A stretch of DNA of 64,000 nucleotides from Elephas maximus indicus (taxonomy: Eukaryota > Chordata > Mammalia > Proboscidea > Elephantidae). A program made the position numbers and the translations under genes. The notes under the pieces were generated by a model. It saw only the letters and a program-made list of their open reading frames with translations. It was not told the origin of the DNA and did no database searches. How positions within the stretch are numbered: position 1 is the stretch's first letter; each line of letters begins with the position of its first letter. Where the stretch lies: assembly GCF_024166365.1 (NCBI RefSeq), contig NC_064827.1:51054635-51118634 (forward strand). The letters are read 5' to 3'. Shown in pieces: positions 13,257 to 24,443 of this stretch.

Positions 13257-13388
13257 GGAATGTGTGTGGTCCATAACTTTAAAGGAACGCAAGGATCTCC
13301 TTCCAAACCCAAACCCGAGGATCCCCGTGGAGTACCCCTAATGGCTTTCCCAAGGATAGAAAGCCCTCTGGAAACCTTAAGTGCACAG
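13257..13388 (+). CDS. PLPPR1: PLPPR1 coding exon (cytoplasmic C-terminal tail)
   Basis: A 44-codon exon in phase 0. The acceptor is cctcatcctgcag before 13257 and the donor CAG|gtatag follows 13388. It encodes the start of the cytoplasmic tail after the last membrane helix: GMCVVHNFKGTQGSPSKPKP, then a proline-rich, hydrophilic run ending IESPLETLSAQ. No membrane segment or enzyme motif is present. The exon reads in frame from 9442-9618 and continues into the terminal exon 14 kb downstream. Confidence 0.97.
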
Positions 13389-14285
13389 GTATAGTAAAGT
13401 CATTAGCAAACCAAACCCACAGGCTCATACCTGTAGCCTCGGGTGGTCAACAAATCTGTTCCTTTACTGAAGGCAAGACGTCACTGAGCCCACCCAGTAT
13501 GAATACAAATATGATCCCTCAAGAAAGGTGTCATCACAGCTTTCCTCAGTCAGTCCTTTGTTCATTGTGGGGTTGGTAATCAAATCCTCAGGAAGTTCAT
13601 AGTAATATCTAACTTAAATCCCAGTTGCTTCAGGACAGCTTGACCTCCGATGTAAAAATTTGGTCCAGTCATGTGAAAGGCCAACTTCATTTATTGGCTA
13701 GGGCAATATTTGAAAAGAAAAATGTTTTATTAATATCCAGTGATAGATGAAAGCTGGAACCACATTAACAAGGGGCTCATATCTAGATGTCCTTCTGGGT
13801 CTGTTTTGATGACTACAATTAAAAATTCAATGCAGCAATACTTACTGATCACTTCTTGTACACCAGGGCCTTGTTTCATGCCACAGATACAGGGAATAAA
13901 TAGACACACACAGGTGACCCACAGATGATCAGGAAAGGTGGATATAAGTGAGTAAGTAATGGGATGTGCTGAGTCAATGTCTACAAGGTCCTCTGTGAAA
14001 GCAAACATAAAAAAAAAATATTTATTCTGTCTGATAAAACAGGTAAAGCTATGAAGAAGACTTGCCAACTGAAAAGAGCCTCAAAAATGGTATTAGGCAC
14101 TCACTTTGCACCTAGGAGAGTTGCTTTGTACTTTACAAATATCTTATTTGAACAACTACCTGATTGATCTTGGACAAGATATTATACTTCCCATTTCACA
14201 GATAAGAAAATTGAAGCTAGGGATATTAAATCACTTGCCAAGGCCACATAGCTAGATAATGGGAGAGCTGGGATAAGTAAACCTG

Positions 14286-14445
14286 AAACCAAACCCATTG
14301 CCTTTGAGTCAATTCCAATGCATGGTGAACCTCTAGGACAGAGTAGAACTACCCCATAGGGTTTTCAAGGAGGGGGTGGTGGCTTCGAACTGCTGACCTT
14401 TTGGTTAGCAGCTGAGCTCTTAACCACTGCGCCACCAAGGCTCCC
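14286..14445 (-). mobile_element. AfroSINE-type SINE
   Basis: Reverse copy: ccaaacccattgcctttgag (tail), tcgaactgctgacc (B-box complement region), ttaaccactgcgccaccaag + gctcc (head). Near full length. Confidence 0.9.
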
Positions 14446-14811
14446 TGGAATGAGTAGGAGTTCTTTAATCAGACAAGAGAGGGGAATGACTAATAATACA
14501 ACAAGATTTTTGTTAGAATGCCACTTGTTTCAGGCAGATGGTCTTGCTAAAATGTATCTTTTCTGTTAACAGCCTGTTTATCTTGAAATCTTGATTGTAT
14601 TGACGTTTTCTTACTAAACCAGTTTTCTAGATAGTGCAAGGGTAAAGTCATTCACCTCCCACTGGAATTATCATATACTTCATATTAGTACAGTAGAAAA
14701 TAATATTTTTCTCTGTTTAAAGATTTTTAACTATCAGACTTCTCTCTGAGACACCCTATACTCTTTCCTTTCATCTTTAGTGAAGTTTTTCTAATTTTAT
14801 TCATGAACCAG

Positions 14812-14880
14812 GGGAAAAAAAATTCCATCTTGGGAAAAAAAATTCCATCTTTGGAAAAAAAATTCCATCTTGGAAAAAAT
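14812..14880 (+). repeat. Three-and-a-half-unit tandem repeat, 20-bp unit
   Basis: Units gggaaaaaaaattccatctt at 14812-14831, 14832-14851 and (one change) 14852-14871, then a partial unit. Local duplication in the PLPPR1 intron. Confidence 0.9.
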
Positions 14881-15540
14881 ACTTATGGCTCTCTATTAAA
14901 CTCAGTGCCATATACTTTTTGAGTGTTTGTTTGTTTTCCCTTAACCTGTATTAGACTGAAAATTTTAACTTGGTCTAATTAGAAATAAGTACTTAAAAAA
15001 TTATTTCTGGTTTATTTACATAGAGCCTGTTATTGCTGGTTGAATGGTGAATTAGCCAAGTAATGATACCTTGTGGTAAAATGGTATCTTAGTAAGAATC
15101 TCACTAGTTTTTCTTCCCTATCAAATATGTACCTGTGCCCAGTGAAGTCAGAGTTGTTATCTTTATTTATAAGGTGAAGCAGTTGAAGACAAAGGTGAAT
15201 TTTCAAAGCAAATATTTGAATTTGTCAAATGTTATTCTGTCTCCGTGTTCTTGTACACACCATATAAAGTATATACACTTTTGTCTCCAATATCCTAACC
15301 TAAGAACACTCCATTCCCATACCATTTCCCTGCCCAGTTTTGCTCAAGGATTACCATCTGAAGCTTTTTCCGGAGTTCTTTCCCTTTCCTCAGTCAGAGT
15401 CATTAATAGATGACAAACCCAAGAGAGGCCCAGGTCATATTTAGGGGAATTTTACTTAACTGAAAAATGGAGTGCTAAAACAAGGCTGCAAAAACTGCTA
15501 TTCACCAGGTAGACATAAGATAATAGGAATATATATATAG

Positions 15541-15677
15541 TTGTTGTTAGCTGCCATCGAGTCAGTCCTGACTCATGGGGACCTCATGTGTGCAGAGTAG
15601 AACTGCTCCACAGGGTTTTCAAGCTCCGATGGCACAGTGGTTAAGACCTTGCCTGCTAACCAAAAGATCAGGCAGCA
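15541..15677. mobile_element. Head-to-head chimeric AfroSINE: reversed tail joined to forward head
   Basis: 15541-15622 is reverse-strand SINE tail (gttagctgccatcgagtcag, cagagtagaactgctccaca); 15624-15677 is forward SINE head (ctccgatggcacagtggtta, tgctaaccaaaagatc). The two halves are in opposite orientation with almost nothing between them. Confidence 0.75.
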
Positions 15678-15776
15678 CTGTAGTTAAACTTCTTTTAAAT
15701 TTGTCAGTGTATCTTTGTGACTGTATGTGTCACCTCATTTAGATACAACCTGAGGCCTTTCCTGATTACCAGGTAT

Positions 15777-16290
15777 CTTAGTCATCTAGTGCTGCTATAA
15801 CATAAATACTACAAGTAGTTGGCTTTAACAGAGAAATTTATTTTCTCACAGTTTTTTTTTTTTTTTTCTAGTAGATTACAAGTCCAAATTCACAGTGTCA
15901 GCTCCAGGGGAAGCTGGAGGCTCTGGAGGAAGGTCCTTGTCCTCAATCTTCCCATGGTCAAGGAGCTTCTCAGGCACAGGGACCCCGTGTCCAAAGGATG
16001 CACTCTGCTCCTGATGCTGCTTTCTTGGTGGTATGAGGTCCTCACTCTCTGCTTGCTTCCCTTTCCTTTTATCTCTTGAGAGATAAAAGGTGGTGCAGGC
16101 CGTACCCCAGGGCAGCTCCCTTTACCTTGGATCAGGGATGTGACCTGGTAAGGGTGTTACAATCCCACCCAATCCTTTTAACATAAAATTACAATCACAA
16201 AATGGAGGACTACCACAGAATATTGGGAATCATGGCCTAACCAAGTTGATACACATATTTTTGGGGACATAATTCAATCTATGTCACCAG
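15777..16290 (-). repeat. MaLR/ERVL-type LTR, reverse orientation
   Basis: The reverse complement of the same LTR seen forward at 62627-63123: shared landmarks are ttagtcatctagtgctgcta, aaaggatgcactctgctcct, ggtatgaggtcctcactctc, ggccgtaccccagggcagct and ttacaatcacaaaatggagg. A long T run replaces part of the early segment. No internal sequence attached. Confidence 0.8.
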
Positions 16291-16536
16291 GGTTGGGCCA
16301 AAAAGCTCTCAGAGCCTTTTTTATGACTTCCTCTTATAATTAAAGCCAATAGTGCTTTCTCATAGCTGCCTCCCCCAAGGACTCAGAGATCTATGAGGAT
16401 TTGGACTCTATGAACTCTGTCTTACTCACTCTCCATATGTCCTGACATCACTGTGTGATGGATAAATGCAGCAAGCCAGAACCAAGAGCTAAAAAGAAAT
16501 GTTAATCAAAGCCAAGAACCTCAAATCAGACCATAA

Positions 16537-16790
16537 GGAGCTTTGGTAGCACAATGGTTAAGCACTTGGCTGCTAACCAAAATGTTGGTGGCTCGAACCC
16601 ATCCAGCAGCTCCACAGGAGAAAGACCTGGTGACCTACTTCCATAAAGATTAACCAAAAAAAACCCAAACCAAACCCATTGCCATCAAGTCGATTCCGAC
16701 TTATAGACCCTATGGGGCAGTTCTGCTCTGTCCCATAGGGTCACTATGAGTTGAAATTGACTTGATGGCTCCTAACAACAACAACAACAA
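16537..16790. mobile_element. Two overlapping AfroSINE fragments forming an inverted repeat
   Basis: 16537-16650 is a forward head of the variant with gacctggtgacctacttcca. From 16654 a reversed tail (aaccaaacccattgccatca, gattccgacttatagaccc) runs directly into a forward tail (ggggcagttctgctctgtcc, agttgaaattgacttgatgg) ending in (aac)n. The two tails are complementary and could pair as a hairpin around 16713-16733. Confidence 0.75.
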
Positions 16791-17049
16791 AGTCAGACAA
16801 TAGTCACTATCTGAACATCTATGGAAATAGAGATTTATGAGAAACAATGAGTAGGACTTCTGCAGGCTAGTCCCCATGAAGCTACAGGAAACTGGATAGA
16901 AAGTACTGCCTCTCAAATATACTGTCCACACCAATTGGGGAAGACTCAAGTAACCAAGCATCTGATTTTAGTATGAAATACTTTCCACATGGATAGTATA
17001 GAAGGATATATTCTTGTTTTGTTGGTCAACAAAAGAGCATTTATTGAAA

Positions 17050-17220
17050 GCCATCTCATTTAATTCACACAATAACCCTTCAATAGGTATTAATCCTGTT
17101 TTATAGATGAGAAAAGTAAGGCACAAAGAGTTAAATAACTTGTCCAAGATCACACAGCAAAATTAAAACACAGTCCTATCTAATTCTAAAGGCTCTACTT
17201 TTTCCATCATACTACATTGC
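17050..17220 (-). repeat. MIR SINE
   Basis: Reverse MIR: catttaattcacacaataac, ttttatagatgagaaaagta, then ttaaataacttgtccaagat + cacacagc. Clear despite divergence. Confidence 0.8.
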
Positions 17221-17434
17221 CTGAGATTTTATTCAAGGAAGATTCCTTTTTGAAATCTATATCTCTCAGCATTGGATATGCAAACATGTTACAGCCTGCA
17301 TAAAGGCTGGTGTGTTTAAACTGAATTACAGCTCTCCCTAAATAAATCTGCCCTGAGTACCCCCCCCCACTTCCCCCTGTGGGCAGAGGCACCCTGTGCA
17401 GTTCCAACAATGGTGGTTTCTATTAGAAGTGGCC

Positions 17435-17932
17435 TGTGATGGTTAATGTGATCTGTCAATTTGGCTAGGCTATGATTCTCAGTGATTTGGCAGACATTGG
17501 ACTGATTGCTCTTCCGTAATGCCATATAATGTAATCATCCTCCACTTTGTGAGCTGATGTGAGTAGCCAATCAGTTTCCCTGGGGACGTGGCCCTCATGC
17601 AATATATGTGGATGTTCTGGCAAAGCTCGCTGTCTCTCAATCTTGAGTTCAACTTGTAATCCTCTGACCTCTGGTTCTCGGGATGTGAGCCAGCAGCCTG
17701 CCATCTGACCTGCCAGTTTTGGGTTCATCAGCCCCTGCAACAACATGAGTCAGGAGAAGCCTCCAGCCTGATGCCTGACCCAGGGATTTGGGACTTACCA
17801 GACTCCACAACAGTGTGAGCCATTTCCTTGAAATAAATCTCTCTATATATGTTCATATGTATATGTGTGTGTGTGTGTGTGTGTATACACTCTTCACTAA
17901 TTTTGCTCCTCTAAAGAACCCAGCCTAAGACA
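17435..17932 (+). repeat. 5' LTR of the ERVL provirus (MLT2-like)
   Basis: Starts tgtgatggttaatgtgatct and ends cccagcctaagaca, so TG...CA termini. Contains a (tg)n run at about 17865-17884. The 3' half matches 23217-23432 plus 24446-24513 closely (for example gggttcatcagcccctgcaa in both). A diverged primer-binding region follows at 17933. Confidence 0.88.
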
Positions 17933-19097
17933 TTTGGTACCCAGAGAGCTTCTAGAGAAACAAAATCTTAAGGATGAGTTTTCTGAATTGGATCTCAAGT
18001 CTGGCTAGACCTAAATACACTGATAACTCTGTTTCCAGTAAGGAAGAGGCACTGCTAAACCATGGCATGAGGTAGCAGTAGAAATACGTAAAATATCACC
18101 ACCATTGGATCAAATATTTGTCAGAAACACAGCTCTGGATGATTGTGTATTTGACACTTTGCAGCATTTCTGTCAAACTGAGAAGTGTAGGGAGGCTGGT
18201 TGGTTGGTTCTGCTTTTGCTTAGACAAAGTGATGAAAGAAAGATGAGCTCAGGGCTCCAGAGTCACTACTCAAGTGCTGCGTACGAGACCTTAGAGTTGC
18301 CACTTGTGCCCAGAAAGAAAGCCTTATTTCTGGTAGCAACAGAGCTGATATTGCCAAAAGCCAAACCCAGAGTCTTATCATAAGAGCGGCTAAATTACAA
18401 CACTGACTGAATTCCAACTTCAAATTTAAAGTTTGAGTGAGGGCATGGTTGGGAAGAAATGGGATCCTGGAACTCGGGATGGGGGTATGTGGGCAAATGA
18501 TCAGGAACCTGGGGGCATTGAGTCCCTAAATTCTGTTGAATCACTGCTGAGAACAGAACTAGCCCTCTTACTCCCATCTGAAGAGATTATGCCATCTTTG
18601 TCTGCTAAGCCACCCTCCACAGTAAAACCATTATTCCTTCCACCCACATCTGATAAAATTAACACAATTGTGCTTGAGGAGTCTTTATGTTAGATATTAC
18701 ATGGGGCATTGCCTGAGGCAGATGCCTTGCAAGACATTAATGAATGTCCTCAGGAACCACCCCCACCACCCATTTTTGCTTCTAGGCCTGCAAGTAGACT
18801 TAAGTCCCAGTGAGCCCCAAAAGGTGAAGTACAAATTGTGACCCATAAGAGGTATGCTTCACTTCAAAAGACCTGCTTGATTTCTCTAAAATACACAAAC
18901 AGAAATCTGGGAAATATGTGTGGGAATGGCTATTGAAGGTGTAGGATGATTGTACAACAAACTTAAAGTTGTATCCGTCTAAGTTTATTGGTATGAGCCC
19001 ACTAAGCACAGATTCTTCATTCAGTGTTTCAGCTCGAAAGGTTAGAAAAGGCTCTAATAGTTTATTTGGCTGGTTCACTGAAGCATGGATTAAGCCG

Positions 19098-19256
19098 TAT
19101 CCTGAACCAGATGCCATCTAGTCAATTCCAACTCATAGTGACCCGGTAACACAGAGTAGAACTGCCTCATAGGGTTTCCAAGGAGCGGCTGGTGGGTTTG
19201 AACTCCCGACCTTTTGATTAGCAGCCAAGCTCTTAACCACTGTGCCACCAGGGCTC
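19098..19256 (-). mobile_element. AfroSINE-type SINE inside the ERVL gag region
   Basis: Reverse copy with tagtcaattccaactcatag tail and ttaaccactgtgccaccagg head. Near-identical direct repeats (ggattaagc / agattaagc) border it at about 19087-19096 and 19257-19266, so it inserted after the provirus. Confidence 0.9.
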
Positions 19257-19860
19257 CAGATTAAGCGGTGGCCTACACTAAATCAAGTTGAAACCCCAGA
19301 CTTGCCTTGGTGTACTGTAGAAGAAAATATCCAAAGGCTTAGGGAAATTAGCGTGTTAGAGTGTATTTATCAGGTTGGACCCACAGACCCACCCATGGAG
19401 TGCCCAGAAGACATACCTTTTACCACAACAGTGAGGAACAAATTTGTGAAGGGAGCCACAGCATCCCTGACTACTGTGATAGCTATTTTATGTCACATTT
19501 GACAGTGGGAACACCTAACTACAAAGGGACTAATTGGACCCTGAGGTGGTAGGGGCCAAGTAGTAGCAATAATTGCAAAAAGCAATGTGGGTGTGGTTAC
19601 CATAATGGACAGCAGAGTCAAAGCATCAATAAAAATGTCTGACTTGTATGGACTTATGGCATTGGCTACTTAGTCATGATATCCCTAGGAGTGGAATAGA
19701 TGCAAAATCTACAAAATATTTACTTGACCTGTACAAGTGAAAGAATTCTAGGTCACGAGAACAGTTGTCTAACAGAAGAAAGTCACAGCCCTTCAACCAA
19801 TTCCCCTTCAGCCATTTTACAGACCCACAACCCCTTGGATGAAGCGGAGGTCAGGTTCCC

Positions 19861-20277
19861 TTGAGGAAAGACCACACTACACATCCAAAAATTTGTATTG
19901 CTAGTCTTTCTCCCAGCCTTCCCCAAAGGAATCTATGGCCTATTACAAGAGTGGCTGTTCATTGGAGAAAAGGAGATAATCAGACTGTCCAGGGATTACT
20001 AGACACTGGCTCTGAACTGGCACTAATTCTAGGAGACATAAAACATTATTGTGGCCCACAGGTGAGAGATGGGGTATCTGGAGATCAGGTTATTAATGGA
20101 TTCTTAGCTCAGGTCCATCTCACAGTGGGTCCAGTCAGTCGTCGAACCCATCTTGTAGTGACTTCGCCAGCTCCAGAATGCATAATTGGAATAGATATAC
20201 TCATCAACTGGCATAATCCCCACAATGGATCCCTGACATGTGGAGTAAAGGCTATTAGGATAGGAAAGGCCAAGTGA
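19861..20277 (+). pseudogene. ERVL protease remnant (open frame, 138 codons)
   Basis: The longest surviving frame upstream of the polymerase. It contains the aspartic protease motif LLDTGSELALI at about residues 46-56 and a second family block PECIIGIDIL at about 109-118, so a full retropepsin fold is likely represented. It is closed by a stop before the reverse transcriptase. Not under evident constraint, given the state of its neighbours. Confidence 0.75.
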
Positions 20278-20459
20278 AAGCCAGTAGAACTGCCCCTACC
20301 TAGGAAAATAGTAAACCAAAACCAATACCACAGTCCTGGAGGGATTGCAGAGATTACCGCCACCATCAAGGGCTTGAAGGATGCAAGGGTGGTGATCCTC
20401 ATTCATCCCCATTCAACTCACCTATTTGGCCTGTGCAAAAAACAGATGGATCTTGGAGA

Positions 20460-21250
20460 ATGACAGTGTATTATCCTAAACTTAACCAGGTGGTGACTCC
20501 AATTGCAGCTGCTGTTCCAGATGTGGTTTCATTGCTTGAGGAAATTAATACATCTCCTTGTACCTGATATGCAGCTATTGATCTGGCCAATGCTTTTTTC
20601 TCTATTCTGGTTTCAGAGGATCACCGGAAGCAGTTTGTTTTCAGCTGGCAAGGCCAGCAATACATCTTCACTGTCCTACCTCAGAGTGCCTCCAGCCCTA
20701 TGTCATAATTTAGTTTGCAGGGACTTTGATCACCTTTGGAAACCCTGGTGACATAGTGGTTAATAAGAGTTATGGCTGCTAACCAAAAGGTTGGCAGTTC
20801 AAATCCACCAGATGTTCCTTGGAAACCTATGGGGCAGTTCTACTCTGTCCTGTAGGTTCACTATGAGTCAGAATTGACTCGATGGCAACATGTTTGTTTT
20901 TTTCCCCCCTTCCACAAGATGTCACACTGGTCCATTACATTGATTACATTATGCTGATTGGACCTAGTAAAGAAGAAGTGTCAATAACTCCAGATTTCCT
21001 ATTAAGACATTTGCATGCTAGAGGGTAGGTAATTGACATAACAAAACGTTAGGCACCTTCCACCTCAATGAAATTTCTAGAGGTCCAGTGATATGGGGTA
21101 AGTCAAGATAGTCCTTCTAAAGTGAAGGAAAAGTTGTTGCACCTGCCCCTCCTACAAGTAAAAAGAAGGCACAACACCTGGTGGGCCCCTTTGGATTTTG
21201 AAGGCAACATATCCCTCATTTGGGGATGCTACTCTGGCTTATTTATAAAG
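20460..21250 (+). pseudogene. ERVL reverse transcriptase remnants, broken
   Basis: Two frame-shifted pieces separated by the SINE at 20736-20908. The first part shows AIDLANAFFSI (palm motif A) and QQYIFTVLPQ. The second shows HYIDYIMLIG at 20933-20962, where the catalytic YIDD box has lost its second Asp (YIDY, 20936-20947). Stops and frame changes make it non-functional. Confidence 0.75.
20736..20908 (+). mobile_element. AfroSINE-type SINE inside the ERVL reverse transcriptase
   Basis: Forward copy: tggaaaccctggtgacatag head, gttcaaatccacc B-box region, tatgagtcagaattgactcg tail, then a T-rich end. Interrupts the pol sequence between two RT motifs. Confidence 0.9.
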
Positions 21251-21333
21251 TGACTTGAAAAGCTGCTAGTTTTGAGTGAGGCCCAGAACAAGAGAAGGCT
21301 CTGCAACAGGTTCAAGCTGCTGTGTAAGCCACT

Positions 21334-22667
21334 GTGCCTCTTGGGCCTTATGATCCAGCTGATCCAATGATTCTTGAAGTGTCAGTGGCAGATAAAGATG
21401 CTGTTTGGAGTCTTTGGCAGGCCCCTGTTGGCGAATCACAGTGTAGACCCTTAGAATTTTGGAGCAAAGCCCTGTCATCCTCTGCAGATAACTTTTCTCC
21501 TTTTGAGAAACAGCTTTTGGCTTATTACTGGGCCTTAGTAGAGACTGAACACTTAACCAAGGGGTACCAAATCACCATGTGGCCTGAGCTGCCCATCATG
21601 AACTGGGTGTTGTCTGACCCACAGAGTCATAAAGTTGGACATGCACAGTAGCACTCCATCATTAAATGGAAGTGACATATACAATATTAGGCTTGAGCAG
21701 GACCTGAAGGCACCAGTAGTTTACAAGTGGCCCAAATGTCCATGGTCTCCACTCCTGTCACATTACCTTCCCTCTCCCAGTCTGCACCTATTTCCTCATA
21801 AAACTCCATTGCCATCCAGCCAATTCTGACTCATAGTGACCCTATAGGACAGAGTAGAGCTGCCCCATAATGTTTCCAAAACTATAAATCTTTATGGAAG
21901 CAGACTGCCACATCTTTCTCTCACAGAGTGGCTGGTGGGTTCAAACAGCCAACCTTTCGGTTAGCAGCTGAGTGCTTTAACCACTGTACTACCAGGGCTC
22001 CTTTTATGGCCTCATGGGGAGTTCCTTATGATCATTTGACTGAGGAAGAGAACACTCGTACCTCATGTACAGAGGGTTCTGCGCAATACACAGGCATCGC
22101 ACCTGTGAACAGCAGCGGCACTGCAGCCCCTTTCTGGGAACCTCCCTGAAGGACAGTGGTGAAGGGAAATCCTGCCAGTGGTCAGAACTCCAAGCAGTGC
22201 ACCTGGTTGTTCATTTTGCCTGGAAGAAGAGATGGCCAGTTGTAAGACTGTATACTGATTTGTGGGCTGTGGCCAATGATTTGCCTGGATGGTCAGGGAC
22301 TAGGAAGGAACATGATTTAAAAATTGGTGAGAAGGAGGTGCAGGGAAGAAGTATGTGGATATACCTCTCTGAATGGGCCAAAGAGTTGAGGATATTTGTG
22401 TCTCATGTAACTGTTCACCAAAGGGTGACCTTGGCGGAGGAGGATTTTAACAATCAAGTGGATAGGACGATGTGTTTTGTGGAAGCCAGTCATTCTATTT
22501 TCCCAGCCACTCCTGCCATTGCCCAGTGGACTCATGAACAAAGTGCTATGGTGGCAGGGATGGACATTATGCATGGGCTCAGCAACGTGGACTTCCATTC
22601 ACCAAGGCTGCCCTGGGTACATCCACTGCTGAGTGCCCAATCTGCTAGCAGCAGAGACCAGCACTGA
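21334..22667 (+). pseudogene. ERVL RNase H and integrase N-terminal remnants
   Basis: Two open segments split by a reversed SINE (21801-22002). The first has VLEVSVADKDAVWSLWQAP-like and FWSKALSSSADNFSPFEKQL (tether and RNase H start); the second has RLYTDLWAVANDLPGW and a zinc-finger-like H...H region before the integrase core. Fragmentary; no intact polyprotein. Confidence 0.7.
21801..22002 (-). mobile_element. AfroSINE-type SINE, long variant, inside ERVL RNase H
   Basis: Reverse copy with ccattgccatccagccaatt tail, the ggaagcagactgccacatct middle block, and a head ending ctaccagggctcc. Same variant as 7464-7672. Confidence 0.9.
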
Positions 22668-22679
22668 GTCCCTGATATG

Positions 22680-23220
22680 GCATCATTCCTCAGGGTGAGC
22701 AGCCAGCAACTTGGTGGCAGGTCGATTACACTGGACTACTTCCATCATGGATAAGGCAGTGGAATAGACACTTTACTGGAATAGACACTTTCTCTGAATA
22801 TGGATTTGCTTTCCCTGCATGCAATGCTTCTACCAAAATTACCAGCCATGAACTTACAGATTGCTTTATCTACGATCTTGGTATCCCACACAGCAGAGCC
22901 TCAGATCCAGGAACTCACTTCACAGAAAATGAAGTGTGGCAGTGGGCCCATGCTCACGGAATTTGCTTACCTTATCATGTTCCCTATCCTTCTGAAGCAG
23001 CTGGCTTGATAGAACGATGGAATGTTGTTGTTGTTAAGTCCTGTTGAGTCAGTTCTGACTCATAGCAACCCTATGTACAAGAGAACAAAACGGGGGCCAG
23101 TTCTGCACAATCCTCACAATCTCTGTGCTTGAGCCCATTGTTGCAGCCACTGTGTCGCATGATGAAATGACCTTCTAAAAATATAATTACATCCTGAGGG
23201 ACCAAATTACTGGGCTGTCA
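22680..23220 (+). pseudogene. ERVL integrase core remnant
   Basis: The catalytic core is recognisable from a VDYT-like segment at about 22720, SDPGTHFTENEV at about 22900-22935 and a GLIERWN glutamate block near 23005-23025. It is broken by frame changes and by the RTE-tail insertion at 23023-23161, after which a few integrase codons may resume. Confidence 0.65.
23023..23161 (-). mobile_element. RTE 3'-tail fragment inside ERVL integrase
   Basis: Starts (gttgtt)n, then cagttctgactcatagcaac and agcccattgttgcagccact, the reverse complement of the RTE LINE 3' end. Imperfect flanking repeats gatggaatg / gatgaaatg mark a target duplication. Confidence 0.75.
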
Positions 23221-23432
23221 ATCCTGCATCTGACTCATTATCATCTGGGCTGTGGTTCTTGGGACATGAGCCACTAGCCTGTCATCTAACCTCCCAATTT
23301 TGGGTTCATCAGCCCCTGCAACCACTTGAGTCAGGAGAAGCCTCCAGCGTGATGCCTGACCCATGGATTTGGGACTTGCCAGCCTCCACAACCTCGTGAG
23401 CCGTTTCCTTGAAATATATATATATAGAGAGA
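23217..23432 (+). repeat. 3' LTR of the ERVL provirus, first segment
   Basis: Matches the 5' LTR from about 17640 to 17845 (for example cccctgcaaccacttgagtc, gggacttgccagcctccaca). The first 200 or so LTR bases are missing. The LTR is cut at an at-rich run by the RTE insertion and resumes at about 24446-24513, ending agaacccagcctgagaca. Confidence 0.85.
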
Positions 23433-23439
23433 GAGAGGA

Positions 23440-24443
23440 AACTGTGTATAGATCAAGAGGCAGTCACTGAAACAGAACGAAGGAATACTGTGTGGTTTTA
23501 AGTCAGGAAAGGTGTACGTCAGGGTTGTATCTGTTTTTCACCATACTTATTGAGTCTGTATGCTGAGCAAATAATCTGGGAACCTGGACTATATGAAGAA
23601 GAACAGGGCATCAGGATTGGAGGAAGAATCACTGACAACCTGCATTACGCAGATGACACAACCTTGCTTGCTGAAAATGAAGAAGACTTGAAGCATTTAC
23701 TGGTGAAGATCAAAGACTACAGCCTTCAGTATGGATTACAGTTCAAGGTAAAGAAAACGAAAATCCTTACAACTGGGCCAATAAGCAACATCATGATAGA
23801 GAAAAGCTTGAAGTTGTCAAGGATTTCATTTTACTTGGATCCATAATATAATCAACACCTATGGAAGCAGCAGTCAAGAACTCAACTGATGCACTGCATT
23901 GGGCAAATCTGCTGCAAAAGACCTCTTTAAAGTGTTGAAAAGCAAAGATGTCACCTTGAGGACTAAGGTGCGCCTAACCCAAGCCATGGTTTTTTCAGTC
24001 GCCTCATATGCATGCGAAAACCGGACAATGTATAAGGAAGACCAGAGAAGAATTGATGCCTTTGAATTATGGTGTGGGCAAAGAATCGAATATACCATAA
24101 ACTGCGAAAAGAACGAACTAATCTGCCTTGGAAGAAGTACAGCCAGAATGCTCCTTAGAAGTAAGGATGGTAGAGACTTCGTCTCACGTGCTTTGGATGT
24201 GTTATCAGGAGGGATCAGTCCCTGGAGAAGGACATCATGCTTGGTAGAAGGTCAGTGAAAAAAAGGAAGACCCTCAACAAGATGGACTGACATTTAGTTA
24301 TATTAGGACGTTGCAACAGTGGTTTCAAGCATAACAATGATTGTGAGGATGGCACAGGATTGGCCAGTGTTTCATTCTGTTGTACACAGGGTCTCTACGA
24401 GTTGGAACCAACTCGATGGCACCTAACCACAACATACATATGC
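23440..24443 (+). mobile_element. RTE/BovB-like LINE fragment nested in the ERVL 3' LTR
   Basis: 5'-truncated RTE element. It encodes reverse transcriptase pieces: LYAEQIIWEPGLYEEEQGIR, the palm motif YADDTTLLAENEEDL, and a C-terminal block with AMVFSVASYACE...DAFELWCGQR. Stops and frameshifts separate the pieces. The 3' end reads ctacgagttggaaccaactc then gatggcacctaaccacaac. Inserted into an AT-rich stretch of the LTR, so younger than the provirus. Confidence 0.9.

Noticed and set aside
14812-14880. CRISPR-like repeat array
   Set aside because: Units are contiguous without spacers and the genome is mammalian.
17865-17884. (tg)n microsatellite as an independent feature
   Set aside because: It is part of the ERVL LTR, where the other LTR has a related AT/TG-rich run.
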